Source: Deinococcus sonorensis KR-87
Lineage (GTDB): Bacteria > Deinococcota > Deinococci > Deinococcales > Deinococcaceae
Reading direction: 5' to 3'
DNA: 64,000 nt
NCBI RefSeq assembly: GCF_040256395.1
Contig: NZ_CP158299.1
Coordinates: 181,001 to 245,000 of the forward strand
This document shows positions 33,624 through 42,537 of the stretch, in pieces. Each line of letters opens with the position of its first letter. Within the stretch, counting starts at the first letter, position 1. The notes beneath the pieces were generated by a model that searched no databases, was not told the DNA's origin, and worked only from the letters and a program-made list of their open reading frames with translations. Position numbers and translations under genes: made by a program.

Positions 33624-34751
33624 TTAGCGCGCCAATAACCGTTCGTAGATGCCGGCCAGCTGCCGGGCCCGCGCCTGCACCTCGTAGCCCTCCGCCGAGG
33701 CGCGCGCGGCGTGGCGCAGGTCCGGCAGCCGCTTCGGGTCCAGGGCCCGCTCCAGGCCGGTGGCCAGCGCCTCCGCCGTAGGCTCGCAGAGCATGCCGTT
33801 GACGCCGTCCCGGATCAGGTCTAGCGCCGCCGGGCTGCGGGCGGCCACCAGCGGCGCGCCGGACGCCAGCGCCTCGATCATGCTCATCGGCAGCACCTCG
33901 CTCTCGCTGGCGGTGAGAAACACGTCGGCGGCCGCCAGATACTCCGGCACCTGGGCGTGCGGCACCGCGCCGGTGAACACCACATCGTCCGGGGCCTGCT
34001 GCATCAGGGCGTGGCGCGAGGGACCGTCGCCCACCACCAGCAGCCGCAGGTCCGGCTGCCGCTCCCGGGCCAGGGCGTAGGTCTGCAGCAGGGTTTCCAG
34101 GTTCTTCTCCGGGGCCAGCCGGCCCAGCGAGATGGCCAGCGGGGCGTGCGGGGCAATGCCGTGGGCCTCGCGCACGGCCGCCCCGTTGCGGTCCTGGTGC
34201 GCCTGCAGGTCCACCGGATTCGGCAGGGTCTGGATGTCACCGGCATAGCCGTAGTGGCGCAGCATCTGGGCCATCGCCTGCCCCGGCACCAGCACCTGAT
34301 CGGTCAGGCGGGCAAACGCCACCACGTGGGAGCGCATCAGCGAGCGCCCGGCCCGGTGGTGCGCCCGCGCGTAGTGCAGGTACTGCTCGTACTGGGTGTG
34401 GGCGGTGAAGACCAGCGGTGCCCGGAACCGCCGGCTCCAGACCCGCGCCAGCTGACCCGCCAGGAACGGGTGCATGGTGTGCACGATGTCCAGGTCAGTG
34501 AGCGGCAGCCGGGCCACCACCCGTGGCCCCGGCCACAACAGCAGCGGGTAGTCGTGCGGGGTGCCCCAGGTGGTGCTAGGCAGCCGCGACACGCCCTGCT
34601 CATCGGGGCCGGCGCTGCCCACCGGGTGCATCGGCGCGAAGATGCGGACCTCGTGCCCCAGCGCCCGCAGGCCCTGGGCGAACAGGGCCGTGCTGGTCGC
34701 CACCCCGTTGCGGGAGGGCAGATAGGTGGCCGTCACGAATCCGATACGCAC
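33624..34751 (-). CDS. Glycosyltransferase family 4
   Basis: 375 residues, GT-B fold. The N-terminal Rossmann domain starts [20 protein letters not shown], and the donor domain has [23 protein letters not shown] and the E-x7-E motif in [23 protein letters not shown]. The sequence resembles enzymes that glycosylate diacylglycerol or phosphatidylinositol-like acceptors (MgtA/PimB-type). Start is GTG at 34751. A TACACT box lies 10 bases upstream, suggesting a very short or absent leader. Divergent from hisA. Confidence 0.88.
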   Translation of the reverse strand: MRIGFVTATYLPSRNGVATSTALFAQGLRALGHEVRIFAPMHPVGSAGPDEQGVSRLPSTTWGTPHDYPLLLWPGPRVVARLPLTDLDIVHTMHPFLAGQLARVWSRRFRAPLVFTAHTQYEQYLHYARAHHRAGRSLMRSHVVAFARLTDQVLVPGQAMAQMLRHYGYAGDIQTLPNPVDLQAHQDRNGAAVREAHGIAPHAPLAISLGRLAPEKNLETLLQTYALARERQPDLRLLVVGDGPSRHALMQQAPDDVVFTGAVPHAQVPEYLAAADVFLTASESEVLPMSMIEALASGAPLVAARSPAALDLIRDGVNGMLCEPTAEALATGLERALDPKRLPDLRHAARASAEGYEVQARARQLAGIYERLLAR

Positions 34752-34761
34752 GTCAGGGCGC

Positions 34762-34767
34762 AGTGTA
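34762..34767 (-). promoter_or_regulatory. -10 box (TACACT) of the glycosyltransferase gene
   Basis: TACACT on the minus strand ends 10 bases before the GTG start, in the divergent gap with hisA. Confidence 0.4.
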
Positions 34768-34803
34768 GCGTGCCCGGCCGGCCGTTCGTGAGCGGGCCGC
34801 TGC

Positions 34804-34809
34804 TAGACT
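34804..34809 (+). promoter_or_regulatory. -10 box (TAGACT) of leaderless hisA
   Basis: TAGACT ends 7 bases before the hisA ATG, with no ribosome site between. Confidence 0.5.
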
Positions 34810-34816
34810 CGCTGGC

Positions 34817-35518
34817 ATGCCGCAGATCATTCCGTGCGTGGATATTCAGGGAGGCCGGGCCGTGAGGCTCTACGAGGGCGACCCTGACCGCGAGACCGTC
34901 TACTTCGCGTCGCCGCTGGAGGCTGCCCGTCACTGGGCGAGCCTGGGTGCCCCGCTGCTGCATCTGGTGGACCTGGACGCCGCCATCGGACGCGGCCAGA
35001 ACCGCGACCTGATCGCCGAGATCGTGCGTGAGCTGGACGTGCCGGTGGAGGTGGGCGGCGGCATTCGCGACCGGGAGGGAGCGGAACAGCTGCTGGCCAG
35101 CGGAGTGCAGCGGGTGGTGATCGGCACGGCGGCGGTCCGCACGCCGGAACTGGTGACGCAGCTGCTCGACGCGCACGGCCCGGAGAGCGTGCTGGTGAGC
35201 GTGGACGCGCGGGGGCTGGAGGTGGCCATCTCCGGCTGGGCCGAGGGCAGCGGCCTGCAGGTGGCCGAGCTGACCAGCCGGCTGGGGCTGGCGGGGCTGG
35301 AAACGCTGATCTTCACCGACGTGACGCGCGACGGCACGCTCAAGGGGCTGGACGCCGCGCTGATGGCCGAGGTCCGGCGGCTGTGGACCAACACGCTGAT
35401 CGTGGGCGGCGGCGTGGCGAATCTGCAGGACGTGACGCTGCTGGAGCAGCTGAACATCGAGGGGGCCATCGTGGGCCGGGCCATCTACGAGGGCACCCTG
35501 CCGTATCCGCTGCCCTAG
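34817..35518 (+). CDS. hisA: Phosphoribosylformimino-AICAR isomerase
   Basis: 233 residues, (beta/alpha)8 barrel of the fourth histidine biosynthesis step. The first catalytic Asp is in [19 protein letters not shown], the phosphate motifs are VEVGGGIRD and IVGGGVANL, and the second catalytic Asp is in [13 protein letters not shown]. It opens the ribose ring of ProFAR by Amadori rearrangement. It is isolated from other his genes. Its TAG shares bases with the stop of the convergent beta-propeller gene (CTAG at 35515-35518). Confidence 0.95.
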   Translation: MPQIIPCVDIQGGRAVRLYEGDPDRETVYFASPLEAARHWASLGAPLLHLVDLDAAIGRGQNRDLIAEIVRELDVPVEVGGGIRDREGAEQLLASGVQRVVIGTAAVRTPELVTQLLDAHGPESVLVSVDARGLEVAISGWAEGSGLQVAELTSRLGLAGLETLIFTDVTRDGTLKGLDAALMAEVRRLWTNTLIVGGGVANLQDVTLLEQLNIEGAIVGRAIYEGTLPYPLP

Positions 35519-36672
35519 GACGCGTCCAGTTGCGTCCAGTGCTCGCCCGCGTCGTCGGTACGCCACAGCTGTGACACGCCCGCGCCCAGCCGCAGGGCGG
35601 CCAGTCCGTGCTGCGGGTCCGCGAAGCTCAGGGCCGTCAGTTCCGCCGCGGTGGCGGCAAACGGCGGGGTCAGCAGCCGCCAGTTTTCGCCGCCATTGCC
35701 GGTGCGCCACAGCTGGCTGACGCCCGGCTGGCCCTGGTCATCCGGCACCGCCCGCACCCACACCCAGCCGTGCCGCGCGTCCGCGAAGGCCGGCAGCGCG
35801 GCGCCGCTGTGAACCGGCAGGGCCAGCGGAGCGGGCGTGTGCCAGTGCCGCCCGGCGTCCTCCGTCCGGAACAGCCGCGCCACGTGACGCTCGTTCGGCG
35901 CGCCCGCCTGCACGTCGCTGAGCAGCACCGCCAGCGGCCCGGCACTCCAGGCCAGCCGGGTGCTGCTGAACTGCCGCCGTTCGGCCGGCGCATACGGCAG
36001 CTGGCCAGCCACATCACGGAAGGTCCGGCCCCCGTCTCGGGTCTGCCAGACATACGGCCGCTGGTCCGGCCCGGAGAGGCCACACGCCAGCCCGAAGCCG
36101 CCCGGCTGAATCCGCAGGTCGTTCAGCCCGCTCACGTCCGGCAGGTCACCCCCCTGGAGCAGTGCCTGCCGGAAATGACCGGGCCGGGCGCTGTTCACCT
36201 GCCCCCAGTGGGCGCCCGCGTCGCGGCTGGTCAGCACCACGAAGGCGCTGTGGGTCCGGTCCCGGTCCAGCTGCACCACCGCCGTGCCATACTGCGAGTC
36301 ACGGAAGGCCACGCGGGCACTGCCCTGACGAAACAGCCGCGTCCAGGTCCAGTGAACGCCGCCGTCACGGGTGCGGTATAGCCTCGGACCCTCACCTGCC
36401 CGAGAGACGGTGAACCAGGCATGCCGGGCATCCAGCGCGCCGCCCTCCAGGAGTCCGCCGCTGGTCAGGGCGGGCGTCCGGTTCTGCCAGTGCCGTCCGC
36501 CGTCGTGGGTGCGGTACACGCCGCCCTGGCTGTAGCCCCAGGCGTCCCGGGCGCTGACCAGATGCAGGCTGTGAAAGGCCACCGACGCCGACGTGCGCAG
36601 CGCCCACACCGGCGACAGCGCCACCAGACTGAGGAGTGGGAGCAGGGCCAGCAGGTGCCACATGGCTGCCAT
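35515..36672 (-). CDS. Exported beta-propeller protein with BNR/Asp-box repeats
   Basis: 385 residues. A signal or anchor segment is [18 protein letters not shown]. Repeats of the Asp-box type recur about every 50-60 residues: [80 protein letters not shown]. These mark a six- or seven-bladed propeller related to YCF48/photosystem-assembly-like and sialidase-like proteins. No sialidase arginine triad is evident, so a binding or assembly role is likelier. A second in-frame ATG at 36663 could be the start. Confidence 0.8.
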   Translation of the reverse strand: MAAMWHLLALLPLLSLVALSPVWALRTSASVAFHSLHLVSARDAWGYSQGGVYRTHDGGRHWQNRTPALTSGGLLEGGALDARHAWFTVSRAGEGPRLYRTRDGGVHWTWTRLFRQGSARVAFRDSQYGTAVVQLDRDRTHSAFVVLTSRDAGAHWGQVNSARPGHFRQALLQGGDLPDVSGLNDLRIQPGGFGLACGLSGPDQRPYVWQTRDGGRTFRDVAGQLPYAPAERRQFSSTRLAWSAGPLAVLLSDVQAGAPNERHVARLFRTEDAGRHWHTPAPLALPVHSGAALPAFADARHGWVWVRAVPDDQGQPGVSQLWRTGNGGENWRLLTPPFAATAAELTALSFADPQHGLAALRLGAGVSQLWRTDDAGEHWTQLDAS

Positions 36673-36728
36673 AGTGCCTGCGGGCCGTGAAGCGGGCGTC
36701 CCGGCCGCCTCAAGGCATCTGAACAGAA

Positions 36729-36759
36729 GGAGGGGGTGGGCACGCGGCCCACCCCCTCC
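36729..36759 (-). terminator. Hairpin terminator of the rplU-rpmA operon
   Basis: A 13-bp perfect stem (GGAGGGGGTGGGC with its complement) around ACGCG, 15 bases after the rpmA stop on the minus strand. The trailing bases TTCTGTTC are moderately T-rich. Confidence 0.75.
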
Positions 36760-36773
36760 CTGAACGTCTGGAC

Positions 36774-37046
36774 TCAGTCGGCGGCAGCCGCGACCGGCAC
36801 CTGCACGCTGATGAAACGGCCCTTGCTGCCCTTGTTGGCGAACACGACCTGCCCGTCCACCAGGGCGAAGAGGGTATGGTCACGGCCCATGCCCACGTTC
36901 GCGCCGGCCTGGAACTTGGTGCCGCGCTGACGCACCAGGATGTTGCCGGCCAGCACGCGCTCGCCGCCAAACTTCTTGACGCCCAGGTACTTCGGATTGC
37001 TGTCGCGTCCGTTCTTGGACGAGCCTACGCCTTTTTTGTGTGCCAT
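36774..37046 (-). CDS. rpmA: 50S ribosomal protein L27
   Basis: 90 residues beginning [28 protein letters not shown], a standard L27 whose N-terminal tail reaches the peptidyl-transferase centre. No Firmicutes-type N-terminal extension needing cleavage is present. It follows rplU after a 92-base gap with two hairpins. Confidence 0.97.
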   Translation of the reverse strand: MAHKKGVGSSKNGRDSNPKYLGVKKFGGERVLAGNILVRQRGTKFQAGANVGMGRDHTLFALVDGQVVFANKGSKGRFISVQVPVAAAAD

Positions 37047-37115
37047 GAGAGTCTACCTCGGTCAATACTTGGTCTGGGGTTCTTGTTCATGGGTGAGGAT
37101 GACCCTCACATCATG

Positions 37116-37145
37116 CCGAACAATGTTCGGGGCTGAATTCAGCCC
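37116..37145 (-). promoter_or_regulatory. Two adjacent inverted repeats between rplU and rpmA
   Basis: CCGAAC/GTTCGG around AAT (37116-37130) abuts a perfect 16-bp palindrome GGGCTGAATTCAGCCC (37130-37145) that overlaps the rplU stop codon. A further arm pair GTGAGG/CCTCAC lies just beyond. They could tune relative output of the two proteins or mark RNA processing. Confidence 0.4.
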
Positions 37146-37441
37146 TTGATACCGGTGATGCGCAGCGCGGTGAACTGCTGGCGGTGGCCGGTGCGCTTGC
37201 GGTACTGCACGCCGCTCTTGTACTTGCGGATGTAGATCTTCTTGTGCTTGCCGTGGTCCACGACCTCGGCGCTCACGGTGAAGCGGGCGGCGTCCTGGCC
37301 GCTCAGCACCTGATCGCCGGCCACGAAGAGGGGGGTCAGGCTGAGCGCGTCGCCGGCCTCGCCCTTGAGCTTTTCGACGCGGATCACGTCGCCTTCCTGG
37401 ACGCGGTACTGCTTGCCACCGCTGGTAATGACTGCAAACAT
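37139..37441 (-). CDS. rplU: 50S ribosomal protein L21
   Basis: 100 residues, beginning [25 protein letters not shown] and ending with the RNA-binding [23 protein letters not shown] and [10 protein letters not shown]. It binds 23S rRNA domain VI with L20. The start at 37441 has AGGAGGAA upstream; a longer open frame is the leader read through. The rplU-rpmA pair is the usual bacterial order; obgE does not follow here. Confidence 0.96.
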   Translation of the reverse strand: MFAVITSGGKQYRVQEGDVIRVEKLKGEAGDALSLTPLFVAGDQVLSGQDAARFTVSAEVVDHGKHKKIYIRKYKSGVQYRKRTGHRQQFTALRITGIKG

Positions 37442-37503
37442 CGTTCGTTCCTCCTGAGGATCGCTCTGCCCGGGCGCCCTGCAGGACACCTAACGGATAC
37501 AGG

Positions 37504-37542
37504 CGTGACAATACCCCGCCGTGAGCGGGGGATCAGCGCAGC
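37504..37542 (-). promoter_or_regulatory. Leader hairpin upstream of rplU
   Basis: The mRNA from the TACAAT promoter would carry about 95 bases before the rplU ATG. Near its 5' end CCCCGC and GCGGGG pair around TCACG. It is in the right place for feedback control by a ribosomal protein, but I cannot assign it to a known leader family. Confidence 0.4.
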
Positions 37543-37571
37543 ATTGTAGCACGCCCCTGCAGGCGGCTCAA
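37543..37571 (-). promoter_or_regulatory. rplU-rpmA promoter (TTGAGC, 17 bp, TACAAT)
   Basis: On the minus strand TTGAGC (37571-37566) and TACAAT (37548-37543) have exactly 17 bases between them, the closest match to the vegetative consensus in this region. The -35 box lies in the last codons of the neighbouring yjbQ-like gene. Confidence 0.75.
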
Positions 37572-37999
37572 GCGCGCCGCTCCTCCCCGTGCAGCGTCAG
37601 CACCAGCCCCCGCGCGCCGCCCTGGTCGCGGTGTTCGCACAGGTAGATGCCCTGCCAGGTGCCCAGCTGCAGCCGCCCGCTGCGCACCGGCAGCGTCAGC
37701 GACGGCCCAAGCAGCGCGGCCTTGATGTGGGCGGCCATGTCGTCGGGCCCTTCCAGGGTGTGCTCGAAGGCGGGCCAGCCGTCCGGAACGGCGTGGTTGA
37801 AGTACCGCTCGAAGTCGCGGCGCACCTCCGGCGAGGCGTTCTCGTTCAGGGTCAGGCTGGCGCTGGTGTGCTGCAGATGCAGGTGCAGCAGGCCGGCCTG
37901 CACGCCGCTCAGTTCCGGCAGCGCCGCCATCACCTCGCGGGTGATCAGGTGAAAGCCGCGCGGGTACGGGCGCAGGGTCAGGTCACGGGACAGCCACAT
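37568..37999 (-). CDS. yjbQ: YjbQ/UPF0047 family protein
   Basis: 143 residues. The signature is [36 protein letters not shown], then [26 protein letters not shown] and [14 protein letters not shown]. Conserved His and Glu residues line a trimeric pocket. E. coli YjbQ has weak thiamine-phosphate synthase activity, but its real role is unsettled. A TACCCT box 6 bases before the ATG suggests a leaderless start. Confidence 0.88.
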   Translation of the reverse strand: MWLSRDLTLRPYPRGFHLITREVMAALPELSGVQAGLLHLHLQHTSASLTLNENASPEVRRDFERYFNHAVPDGWPAFEHTLEGPDDMAAHIKAALLGPSLTLPVRSGRLQLGTWQGIYLCEHRDQGGARGLVLTLHGEERRA

Positions 38000-38005
38000 G
38001 GCTCC

Positions 38006-38011
38006 AGGGTA
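38006..38011 (-). promoter_or_regulatory. -10 box (TACCCT) of the yjbQ-like gene
   Basis: TACCCT on the minus strand ends 6 bases before the ATG at 37999. The spacer GGAGCC could also act as a weak ribosome site. Confidence 0.4.
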
Positions 38012-38073
38012 CCGGGCCAGCGCCTACCCGAGGTGTACCACCACAGTAACAACAGTGGGGCCGCGCGGCCACT

Positions 38074-38079
38074 TATCCT
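38074..38079 (+). promoter_or_regulatory. -10 box (TATCCT) of the first chromate-transporter gene
   Basis: TATCCT ends 5 bases before the ATG at 38085, with no ribosome site. Confidence 0.45.
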
Positions 38080-38084
38080 CAGGT

Positions 38085-38648
38085 ATGCCTGTTCCCTGCC
38101 TCCAGCAGCCACCGCGTCGGCGCAGGATCTTCGTGCGCTTTCTCCAGGCGGGCCTGAGCGCGTTCGGTGGCGGCCTGAACGCCCACCTGCTGCGGCTGGT
38201 GCGCCAGGAAGGCTGGCTCAGCGACCAGGAGTTCGCCGACAACAGCACCTTCGCCCAGACGCTGCCCGGCTCCAACAACGGCAACCTGTCGGCCCTGCTG
38301 GGGTACCGGCTGGCCGGGGTGCCGGGTGCCGCGGCGGCGCTGGCGGGCCTGCTGCTGCCCGGCACCACCTTGATGCTGCTGCTCTCGGCGCTGTACTTCT
38401 CCGGCGCCTTCCACATGTCGGCGCGGGCAGAACAGGCCCTCTCGGGGGCCGCTGCCGCTGCCCTGGGCATCAGCGTGGCCGCCGGCCTGAACATTCTGCG
38501 CTTCAGCTTCGGCAACGCCCTGAGCGCCGTGACGGCGCTGCTCACGGCCCTGCTGACGCTGCTGCTGCCACAGGGCACCCTGATCGCCCTGCTGGTGCTG
38601 CTGCCGGTCGGCATGGTGCTGCAGGGCCGCCGCACGGGCCGGCCATGA
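38085..38648 (+). CDS. Chromate transporter, first half-size subunit
   Basis: 187 residues, one CHR domain. The conserved N-terminal stretch FVRFLQAGLSAFGGGLNAHLLRL is followed by FAQTLPGSNNGNLSALLGYRLAG, the usual proline-glycine motif, and four to five membrane helices. Half-size CHR proteins work as heteromeric pairs to export chromate. The second half is the next gene, overlapping by 4 bases (ATGA). Confidence 0.88.
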   Translation: MPVPCLQQPPRRRRIFVRFLQAGLSAFGGGLNAHLLRLVRQEGWLSDQEFADNSTFAQTLPGSNNGNLSALLGYRLAGVPGAAAALAGLLLPGTTLMLLLSALYFSGAFHMSARAEQALSGAAAAALGISVAAGLNILRFSFGNALSAVTALLTALLTLLLPQGTLIALLVLLPVGMVLQGRRTGRP

Positions 38649-39160
38649 CCACGCTGCAGGTGCTGGTGGCCTTTCTGCAGCTCGGCCTGCTGTCGTTCGG
38701 CTCGGTGAATCTGGCCAGCATGGAACGCCTCGTGGTGCAGCAGCATCACTGGATCAGTCAGGCGCAGTTCGTGCAGGGGTACGCCCTGGGGCAGCTGCTG
38801 CCCGGCCCCAACGTGCTCGCCATCCTGCTGTACGGGTACGGCGCCGACGGCTTTCCAGGCGCGCTGGCCGCCCTGGTCGGCTTCTTTGTGCCGCCGGCCG
38901 CCGTGGTGCTGGCCGTGTACCGCCTGACCCAGCGTGGCACCGGCTGGCTGCAGCGGGCCTACCGGGCGCTGCTGCCGGTGGGGGCCGGGCTCCTGCTGGC
39001 CGGGCTGTTGACCCTGGCGCGCGGCAGCGTCACCACCTGGGGCACCGCTGGCATCGCCGTGGTGGCCTTCGGTCTGGTGATGACCCGGCGGGTTCCGCCA
39101 GTGTGGGTGGTGGTGGGCGGCGTGGCGGCCGGCCTGCTGCTGGCCCGGCCACCCGCCTGA
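38645..39160 (+). CDS. Chromate transporter, second half-size subunit
   Basis: 171 residues, one CHR domain (LVAFLQLGLLSFGSVNLASMERL, YALGQLLPGPNVLAILLYGYGADG) and about five membrane helices. Its topology is expected to be opposite to that of the first subunit. The ATG overlaps the TGA of the first gene. It converges with glpD, leaving 7 bases between stops. Confidence 0.88.
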   Translation: MTTLQVLVAFLQLGLLSFGSVNLASMERLVVQQHHWISQAQFVQGYALGQLLPGPNVLAILLYGYGADGFPGALAALVGFFVPPAAVVLAVYRLTQRGTGWLQRAYRALLPVGAGLLLAGLLTLARGSVTTWGTAGIAVVAFGLVMTRRVPPVWVVVGGVAAGLLLARPPA

Positions 39161-39167
39161 GTTACAG

Positions 39168-40721
39168 TTACAGCTGGTAGCCCTGCGCCAGCGCCCGGTA
39201 CTCGGCCACCTGCGCGGCCTGCCACGCCTCGTCCCGGCCCAGTTCCTCGGCCAGCAGCGCCGCCACCCGGGGCGCGGCCTCGGCGCTGGCCTTCGCATTC
39301 AGCAGCAGCGCGCGGGTGCGGCGGCTCAGCACGTCCTCCACGGTGCGGGCCTGCTCCGTGCGGGCACCCCAGCGGACCTCGGCCTCGGTGTAGGGCAGCG
39401 CGGGGTGCAGCGGCGTGTCCGCGCCGGGGAGCGCCTGGATGTGGGCGGCGTCGCTGCCGTACACCAGCCAGTGGTCCGCCTGCGGCTCCTGGCTCCAGCC
39501 GTGCAGGTGCAGCCCCGGCGTCAGGCTCAGGCGCTCCGGCAGCCCGGCCAGCCGCGCGGCCCGGTCCACCGTGTCCTCGCCCATGCGGCGGTAGGTGGTC
39601 CACTTGCCGCCGGTCAGCGTGATCAGCCCCGAGTCGGCCACCCGGATCACGTGGTCGCGCGATAGAGCAGCGGTGGACCCGGCCCCGTCGGTGTTCTCGT
39701 TCTTGACCAGCGGGCGGAGGCCCACGTACACGCTGCGCACGTCGGCGCGGGTGGGGGCGGTCTCCAGATATTGCGCGGCGGTGTCCAGAATGAACTGCAC
39801 CTCCTCCGGCAGCGCGCGCGGCTCCAGGCTGGTTTCCGGGACCGGCGTGTCGGTGGTGCCGATGATGACGTGGTCGTGCCACGGCACCAGAAACAGCACC
39901 CGGCCGTCGTCGGTGTGCGGAATCATGATGGCGCTGTCGCCCGGCAGGAAGCGCCGGTCCACCACCAGATGCACCCCCTGGCTGGGGCTGAGCATCGGGC
40001 GGGCGTCGGGGGTGTCCATGCGCCGGATCTCATCCACGAAGACGCCGGTGGCGTTCACCACGCTCCTGGCCCGTACCGTCAGGGCCTGACCACTCTCGGC
40101 GTCGCGCAGGGTGGCCCCCACCACCCGGCCCCCTTCCTTGAGCAGCCCCGTCACCGGCGCGTGGTTGAGCGCCACCCCGCCGTGATCTTCCAGGGTGCGC
40201 AGCAGCGTGATGGCCAGCCGGGAATCGTCGAACTGACCGTCGTAGTACAGGATGCCGCCGCGCAGACCCTCGCGCTTGAGCGTCGGGGTGTGCTGCAGCG
40301 CCTCTGCGGCACTGACGTAGCGGCTGGCCTGCAGGTTGAGCCGGCCCGCCAGCAGGTCATACAGCTTGAGGCCGATGCCGTAGAACGGCGCCGACCACCA
40401 GGTGTAGCCCGCAATCACGAACCCCAGGTCATGCACTAGATGGGGGGCGTTGCGCTTGAGCAGCCCGCGCTCGTGCAGCGCCTCGCGCACCAGCGAGATG
40501 TTGCCCTGAGCGAGGTAGCGCACGCCGCCGTGCACCAGCTTGGTGGCGCGGCTGCTGGTGCCCTTGGCGTAGTCGTGGGCCTCCAGCAGCAGCGTCCGGT
40601 AGCCGCGGCTGGCCGCCTCCACGGCGGTGCCCAGCCCGCTGGCCCCGCCGCCGATCACCAGCACGTCCCATTCGGGCGTCCGCGTGATGTGTTCCAGAAT
40701 GTCGTGCCGTGTATCGGTCAT
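39168..40721 (-). CDS. glpD: Glycerol-3-phosphate dehydrogenase, FAD-dependent
   Basis: 517 residues. FAD-binding VIGGGASGLGTAVEAASRGY near residue 22 and KGTSSRATKLVHGGVRYL follow the GlpD pattern, with NATGVFVDEIRR and VPWHDHVIIGTTDTPVPET in the substrate region and a C-terminal helical domain. It oxidises glycerol-3-phosphate to DHAP at the membrane, passing electrons to quinone. AGGAGAGG lies upstream of the ATG at 40721. Its promoter region holds two tandem operator-like repeats shared with glpK. Confidence 0.95.
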   Translation of the reverse strand: MTDTRHDILEHITRTPEWDVLVIGGGASGLGTAVEAASRGYRTLLLEAHDYAKGTSSRATKLVHGGVRYLAQGNISLVREALHERGLLKRNAPHLVHDLGFVIAGYTWWSAPFYGIGLKLYDLLAGRLNLQASRYVSAAEALQHTPTLKREGLRGGILYYDGQFDDSRLAITLLRTLEDHGGVALNHAPVTGLLKEGGRVVGATLRDAESGQALTVRARSVVNATGVFVDEIRRMDTPDARPMLSPSQGVHLVVDRRFLPGDSAIMIPHTDDGRVLFLVPWHDHVIIGTTDTPVPETSLEPRALPEEVQFILDTAAQYLETAPTRADVRSVYVGLRPLVKNENTDGAGSTAALSRDHVIRVADSGLITLTGGKWTTYRRMGEDTVDRAARLAGLPERLSLTPGLHLHGWSQEPQADHWLVYGSDAAHIQALPGADTPLHPALPYTEAEVRWGARTEQARTVEDVLSRRTRALLLNAKASAEAAPRVAALLAEELGRDEAWQAAQVAEYRALAQGYQL

Positions 40722-40765
40722 GCCGCTGTGTCCTCTCCTGAACCCTGACGACGGACGCTGCCGTC

Positions 40766-40800
40766 TGAACACCTGATCATTCCATAAGAACATCTGTTCA
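40766..40800. promoter_or_regulatory. Tandem operator-like repeats upstream of glpD
   Basis: TGAACACCTGATCA (40766-40779) and AGAACATCTGTTCA (40787-40800) are each near-palindromes of the type TGAACAnnTGTTCA. Their starts are 21 bases apart, two helical turns. The core GAACATCTGT occurs again upstream of glpK. The SorC-type regulator at 42538 is the natural candidate to bind. Confidence 0.6.
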
Positions 40801-40808
40801 TGTGTTCT

Positions 40809-40824
40809 CCGGATTGCCATCCGG
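40809..40824 (-). terminator. Small hairpin after glpK
   Basis: CCGGAT and ATCCGG pair around TGCC, 20 bases after the glpK stop on the minus strand. No T run follows, so it may only weaken read-through into glpD. Confidence 0.35.
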
Positions 40825-40844
40825 CCCGCCTGAGCTGGCGCTCT

Positions 40845-42347
40845 TCAGCTCTCCCAGGCCATGCTGCGTTCCACCGCCCGTTTCCAGCGGTGCATGCGGG
40901 CCTGCCGCTCGTCACTGCTCATCTGCGGCTCGAAGTGGCGGTCCACCTGCCACTGCGCGGCGATTTCCTGCTCGCTCTCCCAGTACCCCACCGCCAGCCC
41001 GGCCAGATAGGCGGCGCCCAGCGCGGTTGTCTCGGTGACGTCGGGGCGCACCACCGGCAGCCCCAGAATGTCGGCCTGGAACTGCATCAGCGCGTCATTG
41101 GTGCTGGCGCCGCCGTCCACCCGCAGCTGCTGCAGCGACGCGCCCGAGTCCTGCTGCATGGCCGTGAGCAGCTCGGCGCTCTGGAAGGCGATGCTCTCCA
41201 GCGCGGCGCGCGCGATGTGGGCGCTGGTGGTGCCGCGCGTGATGCCCACGATGGTGCCGCGCGCGTAGCTGTCCCAGTACGGCGCGCCCAGCCCCACGAA
41301 GGCCGGCACCAGATAGACGCCCTCGCTGCTCTGCACCTGCGCGGCCAGCTGTTCCACGTCACCGCTGCTGCGGATGATGCCCAGACCGTCACGCAGCCAC
41401 TGCACCACCGCGCCCGCCACGAACACCCCGCCTTCCAGGGCGTAGTGGGTGGGCTGCTCCCCCAGCCGCCACGCCACGGTGGTCAGCAGCCGGTGGTGGC
41501 TCGGCACCGCCTCGGTGCCGGTCTGCAGCAGCATGAAGCAGCCGGTGCCGTAGGTGTTCTTGGCCATGCCCACCTCCAGACACACCTGCCCGAAGGTGGC
41601 CGCCTGCTGGTCTCCGGCGATGCCCGCGATCCGGACCTGGGCGCCCAGCAGGCCGGCGGCGGTCTGGCCGTACACCTCGCTGCTGCTGCGCACCTCCGGC
41701 AGCAGCGCGCGCGGCACGTCCAGCAGCGAGAGCAGTTCGTCGTCCCACTCCCCGGTGTGGATGTTGTAGAGCAGCGTGCGGCTGGCGTTGGTCACGTCGG
41801 TGACGTGCAGCTGCCCGGCGGTCAGCTTGTAGATCAGCCAGCTGTCGATGGTCCCGAAGGCCAGCTCACCCCGAACGGCCCGCTCGCGGGCGCCCTCCAC
41901 GTTGTCGAGCAGCCAGCGCACCTTGGTGCCGCTGAAGTAGGCGTCCAGCAGCAGCCCGGTCCGGGCCTGCACCAGCTCGGCGTGGCCCTGTTCTCGCAGC
42001 TGGTCACAGAAGGCGGCCGTGCGGCGGTCCTGCCACACGATGGCATTGTGGATCGGCTGGCCGGTCTGGCGGTCCCAGACGACCACCGTCTCGCGCTGGT
42101 TGGTAATCCCGATGGCCGCGATGTCGCTGGCCCGCAGGCCCGCGCTGCTGAGCGCCTCCTGCATCACGCCGCTCTGAGTGCTCCAGATCTCGTTCGCGTC
42201 GTGCTCCACGTGCCCCGGCTGCGGATAGATTTGGCGAAACTCCTTCTGTGCGGCGGCCCGGATGTTGCCGTCGTGGTCGAACACGATGGCGCGGCTGCTG
42301 GTGGTGCCCTGGTCGAGCGCGAGGATGTATTGGCGACCCTGCGTCAT
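40845..42347 (-). CDS. glpK: Glycerol kinase
   Basis: 500 residues. The ATPase-fold phosphate loop is [19 protein letters not shown] at residues 9-27, with QREVFP-type region [29 protein letters not shown] and the C-terminal [19 protein letters not shown]. It phosphorylates glycerol to glycerol-3-phosphate for glpD. AAGGAGCA sits 6 bases before the ATG at 42347. It diverges from the SorC-family regulator, and no glycerol facilitator gene is present in this locus. Confidence 0.96.
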   Translation of the reverse strand: MTQGRQYILALDQGTTSSRAIVFDHDGNIRAAAQKEFRQIYPQPGHVEHDANEIWSTQSGVMQEALSSAGLRASDIAAIGITNQRETVVVWDRQTGQPIHNAIVWQDRRTAAFCDQLREQGHAELVQARTGLLLDAYFSGTKVRWLLDNVEGARERAVRGELAFGTIDSWLIYKLTAGQLHVTDVTNASRTLLYNIHTGEWDDELLSLLDVPRALLPEVRSSSEVYGQTAAGLLGAQVRIAGIAGDQQAATFGQVCLEVGMAKNTYGTGCFMLLQTGTEAVPSHHRLLTTVAWRLGEQPTHYALEGGVFVAGAVVQWLRDGLGIIRSSGDVEQLAAQVQSSEGVYLVPAFVGLGAPYWDSYARGTIVGITRGTTSAHIARAALESIAFQSAELLTAMQQDSGASLQQLRVDGGASTNDALMQFQADILGLPVVRPDVTETTALGAAYLAGLAVGYWESEQEIAAQWQVDRHFEPQMSSDERQARMHRWKRAVERSMAWES

Positions 42348-42451
42348 GGATGCTCCTTCTCGCGGCGCGTGACGACCGGCCCGTCCTCACTGGCCCGGCA
42401 GCTGACCCGCCCTGTGCATTGCCCTGTCTCGGTCCACTTTCACATCTCCAC

Positions 42452-42486
42452 TGAACATCTGTCAAGGCGACGCGAACGATTGTCCA
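42452..42486. promoter_or_regulatory. Tandem operator-like repeats between glpK and the regulator
   Basis: TGAACATCTGTCA (42452-42464) and CGAACGATTGTCCA (42473-42486) begin 21 bases apart, the same spacing as the pair upstream of glpD. The first shares ten identical bases (GAACATCTGT) with the second glpD repeat. The site lies between the divergent glpK and regulator genes, 38 bases before the regulator's -10 box. Confidence 0.6.
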
Positions 42487-42523
42487 CTGTGGCAGACCGG
42501 GCCGGTGGGGGAGCGGCCCGGCG

Positions 42524-42529
42524 TAGACT
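42524..42529 (+). promoter_or_regulatory. -10 box (TAGACT) of the SorC-family regulator gene
   Basis: TAGACT ends 8 bases before the ATG at 42538, giving a leaderless mRNA. Confidence 0.5.
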
Positions 42530-42537
42530 GGATGTTC

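Noticed and set aside
40771..40786. A possible second RDRM ending in CATAA upstream of glpD
   Set aside because: Only the CATAA half matches; the TTATG arm is absent, and the site is better explained by the glp operator repeats.
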